From: GCA-2748575 sp965222725
GTDB taxonomy: Bacteria > Pseudomonadota > Gammaproteobacteria > Pseudomonadales > Ketobacteraceae
Assembly: GCA_965222725.1 (NCBI GenBank)
Contig: OZ244969.1
Location: 3,472,001 to 3,536,000 of the forward strand
Length of the DNA stretch: 64,000 nt
Reading direction: 5' to 3'
The notes below the pieces were generated by a model. It saw nothing but the letters and a program-made list of their open reading frames with translations. It did not search any database and was not told the DNA's origin. This document shows, in pieces, positions 34,850-43,169 of this stretch. The first letter of the stretch is position 1. Each line of letters starts with the position of its first letter. A program made the translations under genes and the position numbers.

Positions 34850-36931
34850 ATGAATAATAAATCCAAGAACCTCACACACCTTTACACTGTCGCCACAGCA
34901 TTAGGGGGATTCTGTCTTACCTTCCTGATCAGTTCTGCGGCGTTCTCATCCAACCATTTCGTGTTTGATGATGATCCTGATGCACTCCTGGGAAGTAGTC
35001 GGGGAGGGCTGGCCATATGGGATTACTGCTATGGCAAAAGCGATGATGCCCTGGTGCCCGTTGATCCCCGTTCGCTGGTACAGCCTGGCGTTAACGAAGG
35101 CAAGGCAGTTCACTTTAACGCCTTCTGGAAAGACTGCCATGTGGACCCGGAAGCCGTGAATGAAGTGGGTACGCCGGAAACCTGCGGTGAGTTGCGCGCC
35201 CAGTTCTATCGTGGCGAGGAGTTGATGGACACCGGCAGCCCCGGCGTATCGGCGTTGTTTGCCGGGTCCAATTACCGGGCACCAGAGGCCGTGTGGGGTA
35301 TTTCTGTTTTCCCTGCCCGGCAATACAACAAACTCTGGCGCATCTGGGGCGGGTATTCGGATCGCCCGGATAACTTTGATCAGCTGGTGGCGGAGCGTTA
35401 CGGTTCCGGCATGTCCGAGGGTCGCAACCCCTATCCTCTGCCTGATGAAGACCCTAACCTCACAAATGGAGGCAGTGGTCAGCTACCGGAAATGTTCACC
35501 CAGATGCGCAATCCTGACGGCAGCTGGAGTGGTCGTATCGGCGTTACCTGCCATGGTTGCCACAGTGGCGTGGTGGGCTCGAAAGAAGACGCGGATGATC
35601 TGGGTTTTCTTTTTGGCGGTTCCAGCGCTACCGATCTGAATCTGTTTTTGCGGGATATGTTGCCACTGGGTTATCTGGCCTCTGGTGTTACCCCGTTGAA
35701 CCTGACCCAGGTACGCGGTACCAATAATGCCAGTGCCGTGAACATCGCTTTTATCTTCCCGGAAGATGGCTTGCCGGCGATTCCTGATGTGCTGGGTATT
35801 ATCGGTTCCGGTTCCACCGGCAGCATGGATTCCCCTCCCTGGTGGAATATGGGGCATCGCCCGGTGAAGTTTGTTGATGGTCTGTTTCCCATGGATGCAC
35901 CCCGGGTAGACGCGGTATTTTATTCGCCATTCACCGGCCTGTTCGGGTCCTTTACCGGTAATGTGGGCGATAAAGCCCGTGACTGGATGCGCGAGCATGG
36001 ACCTGATATGAACCGCTGGGTTGAAGGGTTGAAAGCACCGGCCTATCCCTATCCGGTGGATGAAGAGCTTGCCCGGGAGGGGGCAGTATTGTTTCATGAG
36101 CTGGATCTGTGGGCACCGGAGCGTAACAATCCAGTTGAGGTGCCCCCGGGTAATGGTTCCTGTGCCAGTTGCCATGGCGCCTACGCGCCCCGCTATGTGA
36201 ATAATCCCGAGTTTCTGGATTACCCTGAGCTGGAAGGTATGGCGTCTTATATCGTGCCACTGGATATTATTGGCACCGATCCGCGCCGTGCACTGACCAA
36301 TAACGAGTCCATGCTCAGGGCCGGTTCGCGTAATTTCTTTGGCTATCCTCCCACCAAGTACACCGAGCAGGATTGTGGTCCGCAAAACCAGAAACGCTTG
36401 CGGGGTGATCGTGAACTGGGGTATCTGGCGCAGCCGCTCTATGGTGTATGGGCATCGGCCCCGTACTTCCATAATGGCTCGGTTCCCAATGTCTGGGAGG
36501 TGTTAAAGCCGGAAGATCGCAAGCCTATCTGGGAACGGGTTTCAGCGCCCAGGCCGGAAGGTGTGGAAGGCGTCGCCGTGATGGGGTTTGATACCAATCT
36601 GGAAAGAGCGTTTGATACCGAGAAGCTCGGTTGGTTTTATAACGAAGTGGACTGCGAGAAACGTTCGCCCATGTTGTTCCCGGGGATTACCTGCAGCACC
36701 CGGGATAAATATGCTGAACCCTGGCCCATGAAAATCTTTAAAGCGATTTTCGGTAATATACTGGCGGCCTGGAATGTTATTTTTCCGCCCGCCATTACCA
36801 ATGAGCAAATCGAAAATCGCAAGATCTATAACACGCACCTTTACAGCCAGGGTAATCAGGGCCATGAGTTCACTTCGGTATTAACCGATGAGGAACGCTA
36901 TGCCATTATTGAGTACCTTAAAACCCTGTAA
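34850..36931 (+). CDS. Exported di-haem c-type cytochrome, RoxA/RoxB-like
   Basis: 693 residues with an N-terminal signal sequence or anchor (hydrophobic residues about 14-32). Two haem sites are present: CHGCH near residue 234 and CASCH near residue 438, about 204 residues apart. The second haem is followed by GAYAPRYV and later GMASYIVPLDIIGTDPRRAL, then PYFHNGSVPNVWEVL. Size, haem spacing and these motifs resemble rubber oxygenases RoxA/RoxB, which cleave polyisoprene outside the cell; more distantly they resemble MauG-type peroxidases. I recall this similarity and could not test it. The ATG follows AGGGGAAACC. It stands alone, with terminators on both sides. Confidence 0.7.
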   Translation: MNNKSKNLTHLYTVATALGGFCLTFLISSAAFSSNHFVFDDDPDALLGSSRGGLAIWDYCYGKSDDALVPVDPRSLVQPGVNEGKAVHFNAFWKDCHVDPEAVNEVGTPETCGELRAQFYRGEELMDTGSPGVSALFAGSNYRAPEAVWGISVFPARQYNKLWRIWGGYSDRPDNFDQLVAERYGSGMSEGRNPYPLPDEDPNLTNGGSGQLPEMFTQMRNPDGSWSGRIGVTCHGCHSGVVGSKEDADDLGFLFGGSSATDLNLFLRDMLPLGYLASGVTPLNLTQVRGTNNASAVNIAFIFPEDGLPAIPDVLGIIGSGSTGSMDSPPWWNMGHRPVKFVDGLFPMDAPRVDAVFYSPFTGLFGSFTGNVGDKARDWMREHGPDMNRWVEGLKAPAYPYPVDEELAREGAVLFHELDLWAPERNNPVEVPPGNGSCASCHGAYAPRYVNNPEFLDYPELEGMASYIVPLDIIGTDPRRALTNNESMLRAGSRNFFGYPPTKYTEQDCGPQNQKRLRGDRELGYLAQPLYGVWASAPYFHNGSVPNVWEVLKPEDRKPIWERVSAPRPEGVEGVAVMGFDTNLERAFDTEKLGWFYNEVDCEKRSPMLFPGITCSTRDKYAEPWPMKIFKAIFGNILAAWNVIFPPAITNEQIENRKIYNTHLYSQGNQGHEFTSVLTDEERYAIIEYLKTL

Positions 36932-36974
36932 GGGGAGTCTTGCGGCATTGCTTTAAAAGGTAAGGTCTTTCATA

Positions 36975-37014
36975 AAAAAACGGTAACGCCTGAACATGGG
37001 CGTTACCGTTTTTT
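36975..37014. terminator. Bidirectional terminator
   Basis: A 16-bp perfect stem (36975-36990 with 36999-37014) with an A tract on the left and a T tract on the right lies between the convergent RoxA-like and rhodanese genes. Confidence 0.9.
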
Positions 37015-37077
37015 AATTTTGCTTGAAATAGCCAATCGGCGTGGAGTTGGGTGGTGGCCAGGGATCAGAAGCGCCGG

Positions 37078-37476
37078 TTACTTCTCAATTTTCATGTTGG
37101 CGGCTTTCCAGCCCTGCATATCACCTTTCAGGTGATACAGGTTTTCAAATCCCTTCTCCGTCAGCTCACTTTCGGCCATTCCGGCCCGGCGCCCGCTATG
37201 ACAATAAAGTAACAGGTCCTTGCCTTTCAGATCTGCCAGCCTATCCGCATGTTCATCCAGTTTATTGTGAGGCATATTGATGGCACCGGGTACATGGCCT
37301 GCCGCGTACTCCTCGGGGCTGCGCACATCAATAACTACCACCTGTTGATTCTGGATCTTGCGCAGGGCCTCGGCCTGATCCCACTCGCCGGCGAAATCGG
37401 CATGGGCGGCTGTAGCGGACAGGGTGCCCAGAGCGATGGCAAACAGGGTGGCGCGGGTTGATTTGGCAGTGAGCAT
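37078..37476 (-). CDS. Periplasmic rhodanese-like protein
   Basis: 132 residues with a signal peptide ending AHA. The single rhodanese domain has VVVIDVRSPEEYAAGHVPGAINMPH and the catalytic cysteine in the loop CHSGRRAG, followed by GFENLYHLKGDMQGWK. Single-domain rhodaneses carry sulfur as a persulfide; the export signal places this one in the periplasm. The start has GGGAGAA before it. Its role here is unknown. Nothing links it clearly to its neighbours. Confidence 0.9.
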   Translation of the reverse strand: MLTAKSTRATLFAIALGTLSATAAHADFAGEWDQAEALRKIQNQQVVVIDVRSPEEYAAGHVPGAINMPHNKLDEHADRLADLKGKDLLLYCHSGRRAGMAESELTEKGFENLYHLKGDMQGWKAANMKIEK

Positions 37477-37592
37477 AGTAATTCTCCCGGATGAAACGAC
37501 AGTCTCTATAAATGGCCAATCAGAAAATAGCCAATCAGACGGACCGCCGTCAAGCGGTCCGGGAGTTGTGGAGGATATCCTTTACAGGGCAG

Positions 37593-38783
37593 TTATACAG
37601 CAGTGGATTTGCTGCTTTCCCGGCGCTCCTGTTCCTGATCGGAACGCAACACAAAAGACAGGGCTTCTTTCCGGGAGGAGTCCGATGGCACCCGGCGGGC
37701 ACCGGGCTCCGCAGCAATTTCAGGCCTGGCTTTGTGATTGGCCACAAATACCTTCAGCAGTGCGATGGCGCATCCCAGGAACAGGCCCAGCATCAGTCCC
37801 AGCACCGCAATCAGGGTTCTACGCGGACTGATACGGGTGTGGGGGACGGTGGGGGATTTCTGAAAAGCCATCAGGTCCACGACACCGGTGTTAAGCTGAA
37901 CAGCTTTGATGCTTTCCAGTCTGGCTTTAAGCTCGGCAACGCCGGGGGTAAAGGCTTCCAACTCCTTGCGACTTTCCAGCATCTCGATACGGGAATTCAG
38001 GAATTTGTAGCCTAGCAGGTGCGTGGAGGGATCGTCCTTTGCCAGGCCATCGTAGGTTGTATTGTCCACAATAAGGGGCTCTTCAATCCCCATGTTAGTG
38101 GCCATTCTGGCTGATTCCCGTAGCCGGCTGATTTCGTTACTGATCCTCATAGCCTTGGCGTCAATCAGTAGTTCGATTTCTTTCTGAAAGGTTTTCTGGG
38201 CAAATTCCAGTTCCGCCAGGTAATCTTCGCGAATGCTGAGCAGTGTCTGTTCGTTCATAAAATTGAGAAAGCTGCTGAGTACGCGATAGGCTTCCTCCGG
38301 CGTCTCACTGGAGAAGCTCACCTGTATATGATCGTGGCTGACATTACGGCCCTTATCGTTGCGGTTTACGCTGAGTTTGCGGGAGAAGCTTTCGAAGGCT
38401 TTCTGGCGTTCTGCATCTGTGAGGGGCAGTCCGGATTCCTCCGGGGCGATATTCTCAAGATAAAAACGCTTCTGCAGGTCCTGATTGATCATGGTCTTGA
38501 ACAGGCGCATATACTCCTGTTCCGGTTCCAGAGCATAAAGCCCGGCAGCCCCGTCAATCCGGTTTAGGGTGGACTGGGTGGGCATGCCGATCATGGCAGA
38601 GGCCTGAAACTTGGGTGTGGCCAGCATTCCGTAGGCAATGGCACAAAGAGTACACAATGCGGTGATCCCGGCGATCAGCCAGAGATTCTTCTTGAGTGCT
38701 GCCAGCAGTTCAAAAAGATCGATCTCATCATCACGCAGGAGTAAGCCATGACCATCCTGGTGTTGTTTCATATAGTGTCCCAT
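37593..38783 (-). CDS. Wzz-type polysaccharide chain-length determinant protein
   Basis: 396 residues with two membrane helices, near residues 37-57 and about 330-352, flanking a long periplasmic, coiled-coil-rich domain, the layout of polysaccharide co-polymerases. The N-terminal DEIDLFELLAALKKNLWLI is the usual Wzz opening, and a proline-rich VPHTRISPRRTL precedes the second helix. I chose the ATG complementary to 38781-38783, which has AGGTGG five bases before it; a GTG lies three codons upstream. The C-terminal cytoplasmic tail of about 45 residues is charged and lacks a kinase domain. No other polymer-synthesis genes are nearby, but polysaccharide-degrading genes follow divergently. Confidence 0.85.
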   Translation of the reverse strand: MGHYMKQHQDGHGLLLRDDEIDLFELLAALKKNLWLIAGITALCTLCAIAYGMLATPKFQASAMIGMPTQSTLNRIDGAAGLYALEPEQEYMRLFKTMINQDLQKRFYLENIAPEESGLPLTDAERQKAFESFSRKLSVNRNDKGRNVSHDHIQVSFSSETPEEAYRVLSSFLNFMNEQTLLSIREDYLAELEFAQKTFQKEIELLIDAKAMRISNEISRLRESARMATNMGIEEPLIVDNTTYDGLAKDDPSTHLLGYKFLNSRIEMLESRKELEAFTPGVAELKARLESIKAVQLNTGVVDLMAFQKSPTVPHTRISPRRTLIAVLGLMLGLFLGCAIALLKVFVANHKARPEIAAEPGARRVPSDSSRKEALSFVLRSDQEQERRESSKSTAV

Positions 38784-39038
38784 CTGCGCCACCTGATATT
38801 GATAGACTAATCAGCGCCCCCAAAGCGCATAATTTCGGGAGATGCTATCAAAATTCGATCAGGGCGGCCATTGATTAATGACTCCCGGAAATCCCCGGCT
38901 GCAGGCCACTTTGACCTGAAATGCCAACCAGGTGTCCTCCAGGGTCAATATTCCGTTGCCTGCCCGTGATATTTTCCTATACATTGTAAACCGCACGAAA
39001 GTACCAGATGAGCGATAGACCCAAATAAAACAATAACA

Positions 39039-41069
39039 ATGGTTATTCCTATGCGCGCTTTGATTCTTGCCCTGTGTGGCATTGCCGTTCAGGTTCTCTC
39101 TCAGGCAGCTGTCGCCTTGCCGGCTGATTTTTCCCACTATTTTCGGGAACGCCAGCAACTGGCTCAGGCTCATGTACTCGATAATCTGGAGGGTATCTCC
39201 AGAAACATCTACGGCCAGCTGGTAAGGTTCGAAACCGGCGTGGGGCCTCTGGATGTTCAGGCATTTACCGAAACCATCGACAAGCTCACTGAGCGGCGAG
39301 ATACCTCGGACTTTAATCTCAGCGCCCTGGTACGAATGCTTTATCAATACGGTGAGTCACCCTTGTGGGCGCAAAGTGCTTACGGACCTGATCTTAAACA
39401 GGCTATAGAAACACTGGTATTGAATTTTAAATACTGGATCGACGAGCCCGGAGTCGATCCCATGGTGTACTGGAGTGAGAACCATCAGATTCTGTTTCAC
39501 TCCGCTGCCTATTTAATGGGGCAAATGTTTCCCGACCGGGTGTTTACCAATTCCGGTCTGACCGGCAAAGAACTGCAGGCCAAACACCACCCCATGCTGA
39601 ATCGCTGGCTGCAACTGCGGGCCAAAGCCGGGTTTTCCGAATGGCACTCTAATAATTATTACGAGGAAGACCTGGGCCCTCTGCTGAATCTGATCGATTT
39701 TGCTGATGATCCTCAGCTGGTGCAGAACGCCGATGGCGTTGCCCAGTTGTTGTTGCTGGATATTGCCCTTTACTCCCATGGGGGCGTGTTTGGGGGCAGT
39801 CATGGCCGTACCTTTGAAAAAAACCTGGTAACGCCCGAAAATGAGTCCACCCGGGCCACGGCTCATCTGGTATTTGGCCAGGGCAGCTTTAATCGTACCG
39901 GTGGCGTTTCCTTTTCCCCTTTGTCAGTAAGCAAACATTTTTTGCCGGACCCGGCCATTGTGTTGATCGGGCGCAAAGACTGGCATGAACAGCAGGGGTT
40001 GCCTTCAGTCTGGAATGACTATTCCCGTATGGGATTTGATCCTTCCAATGCCCATGAGTTTGGTGTGAGTACTGACCCGGATAATTTTGATGATGTGATG
40101 GTCTGGTGGGGAAACGGGGGATACATACTGCCGGAAGTACTGCCCGGCACCTTTAATATGGGGGAAGCCTACAATACTTTTCAGGGCAGCGATTTCTTTC
40201 AGCCCTTTGCCGGTCTGGTGCTGTTCTGGGATCTGGGTGTGCTGGATCCGCTGTTAAAAAATCCCATCTATCTGAATGCCGCCCAGGCCATTTCCCTGCA
40301 AACCACCCATACCGTGGTTCACCACAAGCCCGACGTGATGTTGTCGGTGGCACAGGACAAGTCCAAGGGCAACCTGTCGTTCCAGAACCACGCCTGGAGC
40401 GCGGTGCTGAACGATGATATTCAGATTATCAGTAATCACCCCATGCAGGATGGTGGGTTGGGAGGCAACCTCAACTACTTTACCGGCGCTGCATCCATGC
40501 CCCGTATTGCCCAACATCAGGATGTGGCCCTGATTCTGAACAAACCCAATGCGTTATTTACTGCACTGGTTTCCCGCGAAGCGCGCACCACTCATGCCCA
40601 CTGGCCGGTGGAGCGCTTTGATGAAGTTCAGCAAAAAGGCCGCTGGTATTTTGGTCGCAAGGATGAGGGGTATATCGCCCTGTACAGTTACAACCGCAGT
40701 GCCATTGCGCAGGACGGCCGCTACGTGAATCAGGAAATTATCGCTCCCGGTATTGTTAATTTGTGGATCTGTGAAATTGGCTGGGCGGGAGAAGACGGCA
40801 GCTTCGATCAGTTTGTGAAACGGGTCAGCAACCAGCGGGTGAGTTTTCAGAAGTTCTTTGGCCAGAAAGTGGTGTACGAATCAGATCAGGGACAGTTGCA
40901 GTTTTCATGGGACGGGGATTTTACGGTGGATCATCAGTGGACACCACTGACCGAAAATCCAAGGTATGACAATCCCTTTGTTAAAACAGCCTGGAAAGAC
41001 GATACCTTTGTGCTGAACGCCGGTGAGCTGCAATCGGAAATCCGGTTTGATTTTAAGGAGGAGCTGTAA
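39039..41069 (+). CDS. Exported all-helical (alpha/alpha toroid) protein, probable polysaccharide-active enzyme
   Basis: 676 residues with a signal peptide (about 1-26). I do not recognise an exact family. The first half is helical, with YWSENHQILFHSAAYLMGQ and NRWLQLRAKAGFSEWHSNNYYEEDLGPLLNL, patterns that recall the alpha/alpha toroid of heparinase- or alginate-type lyases, where Asn, His and Tyr residues are catalytic. The second half looks beta-rich, as in two-domain lyases. The stop lies 1 base before the GH105-like lipoprotein, whose ribosome site is inside this gene, so the two are co-expressed and support a polysaccharide role. Ribosome sites are weak at both candidate starts (39039, 39051). 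Confidence 0.65.
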   Translation: MVIPMRALILALCGIAVQVLSQAAVALPADFSHYFRERQQLAQAHVLDNLEGISRNIYGQLVRFETGVGPLDVQAFTETIDKLTERRDTSDFNLSALVRMLYQYGESPLWAQSAYGPDLKQAIETLVLNFKYWIDEPGVDPMVYWSENHQILFHSAAYLMGQMFPDRVFTNSGLTGKELQAKHHPMLNRWLQLRAKAGFSEWHSNNYYEEDLGPLLNLIDFADDPQLVQNADGVAQLLLLDIALYSHGGVFGGSHGRTFEKNLVTPENESTRATAHLVFGQGSFNRTGGVSFSPLSVSKHFLPDPAIVLIGRKDWHEQQGLPSVWNDYSRMGFDPSNAHEFGVSTDPDNFDDVMVWWGNGGYILPEVLPGTFNMGEAYNTFQGSDFFQPFAGLVLFWDLGVLDPLLKNPIYLNAAQAISLQTTHTVVHHKPDVMLSVAQDKSKGNLSFQNHAWSAVLNDDIQIISNHPMQDGGLGGNLNYFTGAASMPRIAQHQDVALILNKPNALFTALVSREARTTHAHWPVERFDEVQQKGRWYFGRKDEGYIALYSYNRSAIAQDGRYVNQEIIAPGIVNLWICEIGWAGEDGSFDQFVKRVSNQRVSFQKFFGQKVVYESDQGQLQFSWDGDFTVDHQWTPLTENPRYDNPFVKTAWKDDTFVLNAGELQSEIRFDFKEEL

Positions 41070-41070
41070 C

Positions 41071-43146
41071 ATGGATGTTAAAAAACGGATACCCCGCGTT
41101 TTAATCCCGCTGTTGATGTTGTTTGCGCTGACAGGTTGTGGCAGTGAGCCGTCATCAGATGCCGATCAGGCTGCTCCCGTGGAGGAACCGGTGGCACGCT
41201 CACAAACGGCCACAACCCCGCAGGCACAGACCGACTACGCGTTACAACTTGCTGTTGATCTAGCGGATACCTGGCTGGCGACGTACGAGCCCAGACAGAA
41301 TGCCTGGAGCTGGGACGCCGGCGTTTTTATGATGGGTCTGATGGATCTTTACGACGTCACCGGTGACCAGCGGTATTACGACTATGCCAAAGCCTGGATC
41401 GATTATTACATTGAAAACGGTTACTTCATTACCTCATCGGATAACAGCATTCCCGGTTTTACTGCGCTGCGACTTTATGAAAATGAAGGCGATCCCAAGT
41501 ATCTGCAGGTGGCTGATGATGTCTGGTATTACATCAGCGAAGTAGCCGGCAGAACCAGTGAAGGTGGCTTGAATCATCTGGGTCTGATTTCCGGTAACCA
41601 GATCTGGGTGGACTCCCTGTTTATGATCGGTCCGTTCCTGATGAAGTACGCCGACATTAAAAACATCACAGCCCCCTATGATGAATACGCTTTGCAGTTA
41701 TCCGTATTCCGGAAAAACCTGCGTGACCCGGACACCGGTTTATATCGCCACATGTACGATGACACCGAAAAAACCACAAAGCCGGTGGAGCCGAATTTCT
41801 GGGGCAGGGGCAATGGCTGGGTATTTGTGGGTTATCAGGTGGCCGGTCATTATTTGCCGGCAACGGTGCAGTCCGGTCTGGGTTTTTCCATTCAGCAGGA
41901 CCGTGATCATATGCTGAATACCTTGATTAACAGTCCTCAGCCAGACGGCCGCTTTCATACCATTCTGAATGCGCCGCAAACCTATCAGGAAACCAGTGCC
42001 GGTCTGCTTTATGCCTATGGCTTGTATCTGGATATGCAACTGAAAGGGCGGGTTGTTGAAGCTGAACAACGCCTGGCAGAACGCTGGATTAAGGGCGCCA
42101 TTAATGAGTCCACCCGGGATGCTCTGGGTAACACCCTGTTACTGGGTACTTCCTATGGTACTTCCCCCGGCAGCCTTGAATATTATAACCAGGTGTTGAA
42201 AGGTGAAAACGTGGCTTATGGCGTGGGGCTTTATTTGCTGGCCACCAGTGCCCGGGAGCAGGTTGGGGCACTGAGCTTGTTAACCCAAAGCAACAGTGAA
42301 CCTTCGGAACACTTTATTCAGCCACCGGTACCCTGCGAAGGTGTCGCCTGTGGCCGCTTTCATATCGCCCGTGGCAATTTTACCGCAGCTGTCAGGGAAT
42401 TTTCCTCCGTGCCGGAAGATCCCGAGGCACGTTTTTTCCAGGCGGCGATTGAAACCGTACGCATGGGGTTTGATGCCTTCTTTCAGATTGATCGGCTGGC
42501 CGTAGGCGATATCAGTGGCGAAGAACTGATTGACTGGGTTAATCAAACCGCTTATCCGCAAGCTGACCATATCAGTGAATTGCTGGCGCCGGTGAAACAG
42601 GAATCAGCTTTCCGTGCCAGCCTGGATCGTCTGCTGATCCTGGAAAGTGGCGGTCACACTGCTATCGGTGCCCGGGAATATGATCTGGGGGAAGTCTACC
42701 TGTTTGATGCCCTGGCACAGGTCGTTACTGGTGTTGCCATGATTACCGGAGCAGATCCCTCTGTGCTTGAGTTGCAGGATCATCAGCAGGCCAGCCTCAG
42801 TCAGGCCATTATCCAGCGCGCCTGGAAACAGGATAACCAGACCCTGCAGGGGCTGATTCAAATTACGCGCGGGCTGGATTCCCTGATACTGGCGGTGGAA
42901 GTGATGGCTGAAGAAACTGACGACCAAAGCGATGATCTGGTACCGGCCAATGTGGTCAGGCTGGAAGGCACTATCAGCATTCCAGGATTATTGCTGGAAA
43001 CGGATGTGCGTGATTTGCTGACAGGGCTGGGGTTGACCGAAGCGGAACTGGACAATATCAATGCGCCGGATGATCTGATTACGCTGCTGCGCACAGTGGC
43101 GTCAACACTCAAAGTGGTGGCCACGCTGCTGGATCTGGTTATCTGA
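41071..43146 (+). CDS. Lipoprotein with GH105/GH88-like hydrolase domain
   Basis: 691 residues from the ATG at 41071 (after AAGGAGGA), with a lipoprotein signal ending LTGC. Residues about 45-400 follow the GH105 (unsaturated rhamnogalacturonyl hydrolase-like) alpha/alpha barrel: SWDAGVFMMGLMDLYDVTGD, SGNQIWVDSLFMIGPFL with the likely catalytic Asp, FWGRGNGWVFVGY, and QETSAGLLYAYGLYL. Such enzymes remove unsaturated uronic acid from oligosaccharides left by lyases, which fits the lyase-like gene before it. The last roughly 280 residues match nothing I know; they are mostly helical. Substrate unknown; lipid anchoring suggests the outer membrane or periplasm. Confidence 0.8.
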   Translation: MDVKKRIPRVLIPLLMLFALTGCGSEPSSDADQAAPVEEPVARSQTATTPQAQTDYALQLAVDLADTWLATYEPRQNAWSWDAGVFMMGLMDLYDVTGDQRYYDYAKAWIDYYIENGYFITSSDNSIPGFTALRLYENEGDPKYLQVADDVWYYISEVAGRTSEGGLNHLGLISGNQIWVDSLFMIGPFLMKYADIKNITAPYDEYALQLSVFRKNLRDPDTGLYRHMYDDTEKTTKPVEPNFWGRGNGWVFVGYQVAGHYLPATVQSGLGFSIQQDRDHMLNTLINSPQPDGRFHTILNAPQTYQETSAGLLYAYGLYLDMQLKGRVVEAEQRLAERWIKGAINESTRDALGNTLLLGTSYGTSPGSLEYYNQVLKGENVAYGVGLYLLATSAREQVGALSLLTQSNSEPSEHFIQPPVPCEGVACGRFHIARGNFTAAVREFSSVPEDPEARFFQAAIETVRMGFDAFFQIDRLAVGDISGEELIDWVNQTAYPQADHISELLAPVKQESAFRASLDRLLILESGGHTAIGAREYDLGEVYLFDALAQVVTGVAMITGADPSVLELQDHQQASLSQAIIQRAWKQDNQTLQGLIQITRGLDSLILAVEVMAEETDDQSDDLVPANVVRLEGTISIPGLLLETDVRDLLTGLGLTEAELDNINAPDDLITLLRTVASTLKVVATLLDLVI

Positions 43147-43169
43147 ATCAGAGTTGCGTGAATAAACAA

